Positions 1 to 7,800 of a DNA stretch of 11,058 nt are shown here, piece after piece. Positions within the stretch are counted from its first letter, which is position 1. Each line of letters starts with the position of its first letter. Under the pieces are notes generated by a model. The model saw only the letters and a list, made by a program, of their open reading frames with translations. It made no database searches and was not told the DNA's origin. This DNA comes from Chrysochromulina parva (lineage: Eukaryota; Haptophyta; Prymnesiales; Chrysochromulinaceae). The DNA is taken from positions 1-11,058 of the forward strand of contig PJAB01001998.1 in NCBI GenBank assembly GCA_002887195.1. The letters run 5' to 3'. Made by a program: the position numbers and the translations under genes.

Positions 1-254
1 GTAGATGATGCTTGCTTGAGCTGCTCGAGCTGAGGGTCAAGGGTAGATGATGCTTGCTTGAGCTGCTCGAGCTGAGGGTCAAGGGTAGATGATGCTTGCT
101 TGAGCTGCTCGAGCTGAGGGGCAAGGGTAGATGATGCTTGCTTGAGCTGCTCGAGCTGAGGAGCCAGGGTAGATGATGCTTGCTTGAGCTGCTCGAGCTG
201 CTCGAGCTGAGGAGCCAGGGTAGATGATGCTTGCTTGAGCTGCTCGAGCTGAGG
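1..254 (-). repeat. 42-bp coding minisatellite (six units)
   Basis: Units start at 1, 43, 85, 127, 169 and 220. Four are exactly 42 bp, the fifth is 51 bp because of an extra CTCGAGCTG, and the sixth is cut off at about 254. Read on the minus strand each unit is QLEQLKQ followed by ASSTL[DA]P. The extra 9 bp adds one in-frame QLE. Differences between units are few and keep the frame (GAC to GCC or GCT, CTT to CTG), as expected for a coding repeat. The array continues past the left edge. Confidence 0.93.
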
Positions 255-878
255 GTTACCCAGGCCGCATGCCACGGGTGTGATCCACGTTGGACGGCAG
301 GGGCGTGAGAAGAGCCGCGCGTGCTCGCTTGCCATCGAAAACGGCGATGCAGTTGCCATCGGAAACGGCGAGGCTGTTGCAATCGGAAATGGCGATGATG
401 CTGCCATTGTGGCCCGAGTGTTACAGCCCATCGTCGCATTGAGAGGAGCAGTATCGATCGTCATAGGCACGGGCACAGGGGCGCCCACGATGCTCACTGG
501 CATGCACAGCCGGCCCGTCGCCTTGTCCTTGATGCACCACAACCTGGTACCGATACAGATCGTACTCGTGGCACCCGGGGGCAGTGGCTTTGCCTCATCC
601 TCGGAGCATCCGGGCCCTGTGATCCACGACGTTTTCTTGCCGACAGACTTCACTTGTCCAGGTGGATCCAGCAGCCCAGTAATTTCAAGTTGCTCCCTGC
701 TGCAGCGTCTGTTGAAGTCCTTGAAGTCATTGCGGCCGACCAAGATGGTTTCCGCTTGCAGGATGGCTTGGTCACCGTCGCCGATGCGCACCGCTAAAGC
801 CGGCTCGGCAGAAGGCTCGAGCACCGGCGTGCCTTCGCCAGGGGCGCTTTCGCCAAGCGCCGCCGCGCCGTGGGCCAT
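1..878 (-). CDS. FHA-domain protein with 14-residue coiled-coil-like repeats (partial, runs off left edge)
   Basis: I translated the minus strand by hand from the ATG at 878-876: 292 codons are open to the window edge, and an in-frame TAA eight codons upstream leaves this as the only start. Residues about 30-130 read as a forkhead-associated (FHA) domain, a phosphothreonine-binding fold. The strand carrying ILVGRN (45-50) is followed by RRCSREQLEI (57-66), which fits the GR...CSRxQ pattern of polynucleotide kinase/aprataxin-type FHA domains rather than the usual SRxH. Then come VKSVGKKTSWI (76-86) and a last strand pair around ICIGTRLWCI (107-116). Residues about 159-183 hold three copies of an SPF[PS][IM]A octapeptide. 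From residue 210 the protein is a tandem repeat of QLEQLKQASSTL[DA]P, two heptads per unit with Leu spacing that favours a coiled coil. Known relatives of this FHA type act in DNA-strand-break repair; that role is inference here. The C-terminus is outside the window, so any catalytic domain is unseen. Confidence 0.8.
   Translation of the reverse strand, partial: MAHGAAALGESAPGEGTPVLEPSAEPALAVRIGDGDQAILQAETILVGRNDFKDFNRRCSREQLEITGLLDPPGQVKSVGKKTSWITGPGCSEDEAKPLPPGATSTICIGTRLWCIKDKATGRLCMPVSIVGAPVPVPMTIDTAPLNATMGCNTRATMAASSPFPIATASPFPMATASPFSMASEHARLFSRPCRPTWITPVACGLGNPQLEQLKQASSTLAPQLEQLEQLKQASSTLAPQLEQLKQASSTLAPQLEQLKQASSTLDPQLEQLKQASSTLDPQLEQLKQASS
331..402 (-). repeat. 24-bp coding repeat, three copies
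   Basis: Three 24-bp units begin at 331, 355 and 379 with a few mismatches. In the FHA-protein frame they give ASSPFPIA, TASPFPMA and TASPFSMA, a Pro/Ser/Ala linker between the FHA domain and the coiled-coil-like repeats. Confidence 0.75.
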
Positions 879-1097
879 AGCACGGTTTGCTGCGCCGTTT
901 TAGAAACCTAACTTTGTGACGAAACCTGGCAAAAAAGTCCGTATAATGGGCGCATAGGTCAATCTTAAGGATGCGGCGAAGTACATGTTCTCCTCCCCGC
1001 GGACTTGAGCAGTTTTCTACAGAAGTTCCTCACCGCTTTTTCGAAATCTCGCCCGCGTTGTGCGACTAAACGACTAACTCCGCGTCGCCGAACCACA
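879..1097. promoter_or_regulatory. Divergent spacer between the FHA gene and the DHHC gene
   Basis: This 219-bp stretch separates two start codons pointing away from each other, so both promoters should lie here. It is clearly more AT-rich than its surroundings between 900 and 970, with an A-run at 931-936 and a TATAAT at 942-947 that could serve as a TATA-like element for the plus-strand gene; that role is inference. Two short upstream ORFs sit before the DHHC start: ATG 971 to TAA 1067-1069 (32 codons) and ATG 985 to TGA 1006-1008 (7 codons). Neither is in frame with the main protein. Confidence 0.45.
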
Positions 1098-2633
1098 ATG
1101 GGGCTCGATGACCGCATGAAGGAGAAGATGGCGCAGCTGCTTTCGCAGACGAACGATAGCGCCTTGACGCAGACCGAGCTGCGCCGCAAGTACGACGGCG
1201 GCGATATCCCCGACGTGTTCACGCCGTGCTCCCCACGCCAGCGAACCAGTGCGGCGTCCGTACAGCAGCGATCGACGCCCGGGCAGGCATGCGGCCGTTC
1301 GCAGTACCACGAGGGGCTGACGCGCTGTTGGGCGTGCGGCACTTCATTGCGCGATCCGGGCGCCGCCTTTTTCTCGTGTGGCGCTTGCGGGGCTCTCAAT
1401 GGCAAGGAGCCGATCCCTGACCGCGCCTTCTCCGGCTGCGTGTTCCGCGGAGCGTGCCGACGGCTCTCCAAGAATCACGGCCGCAAGACCGCTACGGTTG
1501 CGGCCGCGCTCATCGGCGCCATCATCGTCGTGGGCGTGGGCCATCTGCTGCCGCGGCTCATCGATGCAGCTGGCCCTTGGACGGCTGCGTTCCATGTGGG
1601 CCTGACGATCATCCTGTCCTCGGGGGTCGTCTTTAACTATTGCGCGGCGGTGCTGGCGGGGAGTAGCCCTGCCAACTTTGTGCTGAGCGAGTGCTGCCCG
1701 CTGCGCATGCAAGGTGGCGGCGGCGGCGGCGGCGGCGGTGGCGGTGAAGGCGGCGGCGGTGAAGGCGGCGGCGGCGGAGGAGGCACATGCCCTGAGTCGC
1801 CTTCCAAATATGGGAGCCGGCTCGAGCTTGGGCCTTCGGTCATCTCCGGCGGACTGGCGGCGCTTGTCGCTGAGCGGGGCAGCCTCCCGCTGCGCGGCTG
1901 GCGGCAGTGCGCGGTGACCGGACTCTCGATGCCTCCACGCGCTCACTACTGCAGAACCTGCCAGCGAGTCGTCAAACGGATGGACCATCATTGCGCATTC
2001 CTCAACACTTGCGTCGGGCACGCGAACCATCACTACTTCCTCCGACTGCTCGTCTACCTCTTTGCCGCGACGCTCTACGTCGCCCTCGGCGCCGGCTGGG
2101 TGCTCATCGCCAACGTGCGTGCGACGATGGCTGAGAGGGCCGCCAGGATCGCCACCGCCGCCGCCGCCACCGCCGCTGCCGCTGCCAGTGCCAGCGCCAA
2201 TAATGCGACCCGTTCGCTAACGGCCGCCGCCGTTGCCATCAACGGCGGCCCCATGCCGCACGGCCTGGCGCCGATGGCCTCCGCGCCGTGGAACCAGGCG
2301 AGCCCTATCTTCACGTACCTCTACCCTCTTCTCGTCGCCCTGCCGAACGGCACCTCCGAGATCAATTTCCTCTTCGTGACGAGCGCGCTCACCCTGGCGC
2401 TTACGACGGCACTTCTCGTCGCACACTGGGGCAACCTGTGTCGTGGCCTCACGCACATCGAGAGTTGTCGGACGCCGCCTGAGACGGACTTCGATCTGGG
2501 CTGGGTCCAAAACATGAGGGAGGTCTTTGGCGTGGGTCGATCTACGTTGTTGAGCCAGCTGCTCCCCATGCCGCGTCGACCCATCGGCGATGGGATCCAC
2601 TTTGCAAGCCGCCCGCCCGCTCACCGGGTTTGA
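1098..2633 (+). CDS. DHHC-type protein S-acyltransferase (palmitoyltransferase)
   Basis: This is a 511-residue membrane enzyme expected to attach fatty acids to cysteines of substrate proteins, probably at the Golgi, ER or plasma membrane. I chose ATG 1098 because the frame has no earlier ATG and the context ACCACAATGG is favourable. In order: a zinc-ribbon-like CxxC...CxxC motif at C77/C80 and C94/C97; membrane segments near 133-155 and 161-185; a poly-Gly/Glu insert at 206-229; the cysteine-rich domain at 271-314 with the catalytic DHHC at 296-299, followed by LNTCVGHANHHYF; membrane segments near 316-342 and 424-446; and a THIE (452-455) matching the family's TTxE motif. An Ala/Thr-rich loop lies between the last two membrane segments. 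Oddities: zinc site 1 is largely lost (T274, Y284 and V291 replace ligands while C271 remains), zinc site 2 (C285, C288, H298, C305) is intact, and the usual Pro-Trp after DHHC is Ala-Phe. Family assignment is secure; the substrate is unknown. Confidence 0.93.
   Translation: MGLDDRMKEKMAQLLSQTNDSALTQTELRRKYDGGDIPDVFTPCSPRQRTSAASVQQRSTPGQACGRSQYHEGLTRCWACGTSLRDPGAAFFSCGACGALNGKEPIPDRAFSGCVFRGACRRLSKNHGRKTATVAAALIGAIIVVGVGHLLPRLIDAAGPWTAAFHVGLTIILSSGVVFNYCAAVLAGSSPANFVLSECCPLRMQGGGGGGGGGGGEGGGGEGGGGGGGTCPESPSKYGSRLELGPSVISGGLAALVAERGSLPLRGWRQCAVTGLSMPPRAHYCRTCQRVVKRMDHHCAFLNTCVGHANHHYFLRLLVYLFAATLYVALGAGWVLIANVRATMAERAARIATAAAATAAAAASASANNATRSLTAAAVAINGGPMPHGLAPMASAPWNQASPIFTYLYPLLVALPNGTSEINFLFVTSALTLALTTALLVAHWGNLCRGLTHIESCRTPPETDFDLGWVQNMREVFGVGRSTLLSQLLPMPRRPIGDGIHFASRPPAHRV
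1713..1784 (+). repeat. Imperfect GGC repeat coding for poly-Gly/Glu
   Basis: There are 24 in-frame codons, 22 Gly and 2 Glu, between the second membrane segment and the cysteine-rich domain of the DHHC protein. Glycine codons vary only at the third base (GGT, GGC, GGA), which supports this reading frame being translated. Confidence 0.9.
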
Positions 2634-2908
2634 TTCGTGGCAACACGCATGAGAGCCCCTCCAGCCCCAGGACGTCGAACTTCAAATGCGCGTGGCCCGA
2701 TCGGTGCGCGCTCTCGCGTCGCCGGCGGCCCGCATCCCCGTCGGCCGTCAAGCGTGTCGCGGGTGTGTGTGGCACCGGTTTGTGTGTGTGTACTACTGTG
2801 TGAACCGAACGTTATACATGTTACGGATTCCGACGACGAGACCGCATCATCGGCGCCCGTCACACAGTACCCTCGAAACGAAGATCATGAATTGTGTCGC
2901 CCTGAGTC
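2634..2908. other. Convergent intergenic spacer (3' flanks of the DHHC and OTU genes)
   Basis: The 275 bp lie between two stop codons facing each other. They contain GT-rich stretches around 2761-2803 and no convincing coding frame; open frames here are short and without recognisable features. I see no canonical AATAAA on either strand. Confidence 0.6.
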
Positions 2909-3451
2909 CTATAACTCCACCTTTGACTTGTCGAGGTCGTCGACTGTCACTGCTTGATAGTGGTTGGCACCACTGTCGTAGAAGATGCTGAGCGGTCGCA
3001 GGCGCTCGAGCTCACCGTAGATTTCCGCCTCGCCCATTGGTCCAAACGACTTAAAGACGTGTATCGGTCGATTCAAGACCCGTGTCAATGCGAGCACCTC
3101 GGCCACCGAGCCCCACTCGCCATCTCGTCGCATCCTCTGGCAGTATTCAGCGGTGCTCTCATGGCCGATGGGCTCAATAACGAGCTCAGCCGGAAGCTCC
3201 CCGAACATCAAATCTGGATCTGGCTCTCCTCTAGGACACAAGAGATCCAGCGCCTCGGCCCGCAGCCGTGCCGCCGCCGTGCGAACAGCCCTCGCCCGTG
3301 CTTGGGCCGGCTGGTAGTCAACGAGTGCTGCCGAGAGTGCCACGGCGGAGAAGAGGCAGTTTCCATCAAGAGGCACGTTATGCAGCCGTATTGCCGTGCA
3401 ATCATTGATTGCGGCAAAGGCCAGTAGTAGAGCACGCATCGAACGATGCAT
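2909..3451 (-). CDS. OTU-family cysteine protease (probable deubiquitinase)
   Basis: The 180-residue protein is almost entirely one OTU domain, a papain-fold peptidase that usually removes ubiquitin or ubiquitin-like modifiers. The nucleophile motif is LDGNCLF with Asp29 and Cys32. The central GEWGSVAEVLAL (from 111) is the characteristic G-x-WG-x-x-E segment. The C-terminal FYDSGANHYQAV carries the expected catalytic His164. The first ATG is at 3451-3449, with a second at 3439-3437; the frame is open a further 14 codons upstream, but only to a GTG. The N-terminus after the second Met (RALLLAFAAI) is mildly hydrophobic and could be a weak targeting signal, though it is short. The gene is divergent from the Sfi1-like gene and shares its 271-bp upstream region. 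Catalytic residues are complete, so activity is likely; linkage preference cannot be read from sequence. Confidence 0.93.
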   Translation of the reverse strand: MHRSMRALLLAFAAINDCTAIRLHNVPLDGNCLFSAVALSAALVDYQPAQARARAVRTAAARLRAEALDLLCPRGEPDPDLMFGELPAELVIEPIGHESTAEYCQRMRRDGEWGSVAEVLALTRVLNRPIHVFKSFGPMGEAEIYGELERLRPLSIFYDSGANHYQAVTVDDLDKSKVEL

Positions 3452-3722
3452 CGCCCTGGGCTGTGCACTGGGCTGCACTGGGCTGCAGCTCACGAGAGCA
3501 CGACGGGTGCAAAGTGGAGAACCCGGTTGAGGCTCGCGGCCGGGCTTGCATGTGAAGTGTTAGAAATCACACACTGAGTCAATTCACTTCACACCGTGTG
3601 TTACAAGTAGTTCAAACAAGACTAGGATTCGGTGGCGTCGCCTCATCAACTTCGAGTTCGTCCCCCGCCGCCAAGACGACTTGAAGTGACTTGACAAAGG
3701 CGCGAATAGCGGGGCGCATCGC
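3452..3722. promoter_or_regulatory. Divergent promoter region between the OTU and Sfi1-like genes
   Basis: This is the only upstream space for both genes. It begins with a 10-bp direct repeat TGCACTGGGC (3464-3473, 3474-3483) and continues into a locally AT-rich stretch at 3550-3630. The heptamer TGAAGTG occurs at 3553-3559 and 3682-3688, and as its complement CACTTCA at 3585-3591. I see no clear TATA box. An in-frame TGA at 3687-3689 precludes an upstream extension of the Sfi1-like ORF. Confidence 0.5.
3551..3593. repeat. 9-bp perfect inverted repeat in the divergent promoter
   Basis: TGTGAAGTG at 3551-3559 and CACTTCACA at 3585-3593 are exact reverse complements, separated by 25 bp of AT-richer sequence. 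It could be a paired transcription-factor site or a weak hairpin; function is inference. Confidence 0.6.
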
Positions 3723-4767
3723 ATGCTCACTCTTCAGAGGCGCTCGGAGGCGCCCACCTCGCTCGAGGTGAATCGCTCGCTCGACGCGGTGAGTTGGTCG
3801 ATCTCGCTCACAAAGTCCTTGCTCCTCCGCCAGCGCACGGGCCTCGAGACGAGCCGTCCCGCGCTCGAGCGCAGGCTGCGGCGCATCCTCGCCCACTGGA
3901 GGCACGGCGGTGCCGAGGCAGCGCTGCGTGTGTGGAAGCGGGTGGCGCGCGACGCGCGTCGTGCGACGCGCGACGCATGCCGTGCCACGGTGTTAACTAG
4001 CTTGCGTCGGCTTCGTGACGCCACCCATCGCCGAACTCTCGCCGCCGACGCCTGGCGTGAGGCGAGCCTCGCGCACCTGCGCTCCTCCTTTGCCCGCCTG
4101 CGGCTCGGCTGCGCGGCTCAAGCGGCCGCCCGCCGTCAGAGGAGGCGCCAGCGCCGCTGGCTGGCTCAGCCACTCGTACTGCCCTCGGCGCCGATGCCAC
4201 CGCCGCCTCCACTGGCGATGCTGCCCGCCCTGGCCGAGGCACTGGCGCGCTGGCGGGCGGCGGCCAGCTGGGGGGCGTCCAAGCAGTGGCAGTGGGCGCT
4301 GGCGAATCGGTTCCGCGTGCGCGCCGCGCTGATTGCGCTCACGAGCGCCTGCTGGACGCGCTCCTACATGCGCGCCGCCGCCGCCATCCTTGCCGAGCGT
4401 CGCTGGCTACTGGAAGGCCGGGCGGTGATGGTTGCTCTCGAGCGCGCGGCGGCGGAGTCGCAGGCGGAGGGATTGCAACTGCAGCTGGGGCAGGTGCATG
4501 CGCAGAGGCGGCGCGTCGGGCGCGGATGGGCGGTCCTCGACGCGGGAGGCACGCGCCGTCGCGAGCGTCGCCTGCTTTCAGCGCATGCATCGCTCCACTG
4601 CAGCGCGCGAAGGTCTCGTCAGCTCGCGGCTCGGCTGGGCAAGTGGGCGGCTGAGAGTGCGTCGCAGAAGCGCATGGCGGGCGTGGCGCTCGCACAGAGA
4701 GGGCGACTGGCGGCGCGTGCGGCGCTCTCACGCTGGCGCTCACGATGGCGCTCCTGCCTATGTCGTC

Positions 4768-4811
<44 letters not shown>

Positions 4812-7800
4812 CCTGCCGACGCACGCCTCGGCTCGTCTCTTGCCGCAGTAGGCCGCCCCTCGGCGGTCGCGCGAGCGGCGGCCCTGGCAGCGGCCTCGCG
4901 GCGCCTGCGGCTGTGGCCCGCGTGGACTCGGCTGCACGAGGGAGCGGTGGCAGCGTATGTCCTCGCGCTGCGCCTCGAATGCCACCTTGCCGGGAGTCGG
5001 CGGTACGTCCTCGCGACGCGCTGGTGGCGCTGGCAGAGGGTGGCAAGGCGATGGCACGAGGATGCCATCCATGCCGATCGCCTCGCAGCCGTGGCACGCT
5101 TCGCGCCTCTGCGCGTGCTTCGCGACCCGCACGCGCTGCAATGGGCACCTCGGCACGTTGCGATGGCCGCCAAGGTGGCGCTCGCTTTCGGCGCATGGCG
5201 CGCGCGCGCTGCCGCCGCCGCCCACGACGGCGCCTTCACCTCGCCTCGCCGCCCACGCTCCTTTTGTCGACTGCTTCAGCACCCGCTGCGCCGGCCCCGG
5301 CTCGCTCACGCGCTCTCCCAATGGCGAGCGCGCACATGTACCTTGAAGCTGGTGCGGTGGCATCGAGCCCTCGCGGTTCGCTGTGAAGGGCGGCGCGCGC
5401 TCGGCGTCGCCCTTTCGGTGTGGCGGACGGTCGTGCAGCGTGTGTCCCTTTGGCGCATGCAGCGCGAGCTTCGGCAATGGCGCCGCAGCCGTGGCCGTTC
5501 GAGCGCTGTGCCGGGCAGCGTCAGTTCGAGCGCTGTGCCAGGCAGCGTCAGTTCGAGCGCTTTACCGGGCAGCGTCAGTTCGAGCGCTGTACCGGGCAGC
5601 GTCAGTATGAGCGCTGGCGGCTGCGCCTGGGCTATGGTCGCTGCGCCTCCCCCATGGGAAGGCGCCGCCGCCGGCGGGGTTTCGGCAAGTGGCGCCGCGT
5701 ACGATGCCGACGCCGAGGGGGCGTGTGGGGCCCATCTTGGTGCGCTGAGCAGCGGCTGCGTGCTCGAGCACGTACGCCGTGCTTCGCGCCTCGCCGACCG
5801 TTGCCATGCGCGCGCGCACACGCGGGTGCTGCTGCGGGCCTGGCACGGTTGGGCACGCGCCGAGGTGAGCGCCCGCGCCGCCGACACACGCGCGCTCCAG
5901 AAGCAAGCACTCCGATGCTGGCGACAGCGAGTGCAGCGTTGGCGGCGCTCGACGCGGCTTCAGTCGCTCGCCATCGCCATTTGCATGCGCGACGGAGTGC
6001 GGCGATGGCTCCGAGGGGTGGTGCTCGCGACAGCGCGCGGCGCGGCGGCGTGGGTACTCCGAGCTTCTCTCGAGTTGCATGCATGGCGGCGGCAGGCGCT
6101 GCGGCGGGCGGCCACGTCCTCGCGCCGCACGCAGCTATGGAGGGACGCCGTGCGAGGCGCCTTGCACGGCGCTTGGCGGGCCCTCCTCACGGCCTCCACC
6201 GAGGCGTGCCAGAGCTGTTCCGCCGCCGCCGCCGGGCATCGTCGGTGGCGCGCACGGCTTCTGCGAGCCTTTTTCGACAAGGCCACCCTGGCGGCGACTG
6301 AGAATGCAACCGTGCACGCCCTCCGTCAGCGCGCCCTCGCCGCCCTTATGCAGCGCCATTCACACCAACGCTCCGAAGCCTTGCGCCGTTGGCGTGTGCT
6401 TGCCGTGGGCAACGGCGCGTTGGCTGCCGGGACGGCGCTTGAGGGCCGACGCGCAAGACGCGTCGTGATCGAAACACTCGCGCAGTGGCAGCTCGCGGCG
6501 ACACTCGAGGGCCGGCAGCGGCAGGCGTTGCGGCTTGCACTTTCCCACAGCCTCGAGGGGCGAATGGCGCGTGCGATCCGGGCGCTTTCAGCTGCCGGGG
6601 CGGAGGCGCCGATGGGGCGACGAGCGGAAGCCCTCTATGCGTCCACCCGGATGCGGTGCAGCTTCAGCCGGCTCCTCGACGGCGCCCTCGCGCACACCGG
6701 ACGCGTATGCGCTGCTCGCGCCGTGACGGTGCGCTGGCGGCGGCACGCCGCACGGGAGGTGCTTCGGGCGCTGCTTCGGGCGACGGTTGAGCGTCTGATG
6801 CAGTCCCGGCTGCGGACGGTGCCGGCGGTGGCGCACTGGGCAGCACGCGCGAAACGGCAAGCGATGCATGCATGGCAGCGCCACGTGCGCGCGCTGACGG
6901 TGCTCTCGATGGCGGTGGCCGAGGGCGCGCGCCGCCAACGGCGCGCCGCGTGGCCCGTCTGGCGCGAGCGCTGTCGCGAGCGCGCCTACCACAGGAGATT
7001 GCTAGTGCGTGGCCGTCAGGCATTCATCGATCACGTCCTCTCTACAGCTCTGGCTGCGATGCGGCGCGCGGCGGCCAGCCGCCGATGGATGAGGGTGGGG
7101 GGCGTGCCGTCGGCCGCGGCGTGTGCGGCGCGGGAAAGCGCTGCGGTGCGGGGGAGGCTGCAGGCGGCGGCCATGGAGGCGGCGGCAGCCGTCTGGTCGC
7201 AATCCGGGCGGCCGTTGGGCGCCGTGCCGAGCGCCACCTGCCTGTTTCGGAGCGCCGAGCCGAGCGCTAAGGAGCCCACGGACGACGAGGAAGAGGAAGA
7301 GGACGAGGACGAGGACAAGGACGACGAGGGCGAGGGCGAGGGCGAGGGCGAGGGCGAGGGTGAGGACGACGACGAGGACGAGGGCGAGGACGAGGGCGAG
7401 GAGGAGGAGGAGCGGGAGGCGGCAGCTGCGGCAGAGGAGGTGGTGGCAGCGGCGACGGCGATGGAGGCGGATGGGGATCGGCCGTGGCGGCATCCGAGTG
7501 TCTGGTCTTCCACAGAAGACGAGTCGGTTGCCCCCGAGGCCCCCGAGGCAGAGACCGACGAACTCGATACTGACGAAATTGAGCTCGCCCTGGCAGCGTC
7601 GGCGGCCGCTCGCCTCAGCGCCGTGTCGGGCGCGCCTCCAGCGCTGACGCCCGGCCGTTCAGCCACACCTCCCTTGCCTCCGCCCCTGCCCCCTGCGCCG
7701 GCGGCGAGGGCGACACACTCACCATTGACGACCTTCCCGAGTCGTCCTCCACAGCTCCCCACAGCTGCCGCCACCTCGATGCCGGTGCTCACGACGGCGC

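Noticed and set aside
1..254. Tandem array as a possible CRISPR
   Set aside because: The units abut directly without unique spacers, keep an open reading frame, and sit in eukaryotic sequence.
280..903. Plus-strand open frame of 207 codons
   Set aside because: It is antisense to the FHA-domain frame, has no recognisable domain, and its internal repeats are the complement of the coding repeats on the minus strand.
942..947. TATAAT as a bacterial -10 promoter box
   Set aside because: The window is clearly eukaryotic, and no matching -35 element or ribosome binding site accompanies it. It is noted only as a TATA-like element.
1344..2033. Minus-strand frame opposite the DHHC gene
   Set aside because: It is the antisense of a secure DHHC domain, Ala/Arg-rich without motifs.
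2637..2991. Two short plus-strand frames in the convergent spacer
   Set aside because: No domain, no repeat or conservation signal, and they overlap the 3' end of the OTU gene on the other strand.
4758..5477. Long minus-strand frames opposite the Sfi1-like gene (also 4339-5196, 5632-6084, 7031-7792)
   Set aside because: High GC makes stop codons rare on all frames. These are low-complexity complements of the plus-strand protein, for example Ser-rich opposite the acidic block.
5420..6301. Plus-strand frame giving QRQFER repeats over the 27-bp array
   Set aside because: Between-unit changes alter residues four times in this frame, against one change and two silent ones in the long frame. The long frame also reads Sfi1-like repeats on both sides.
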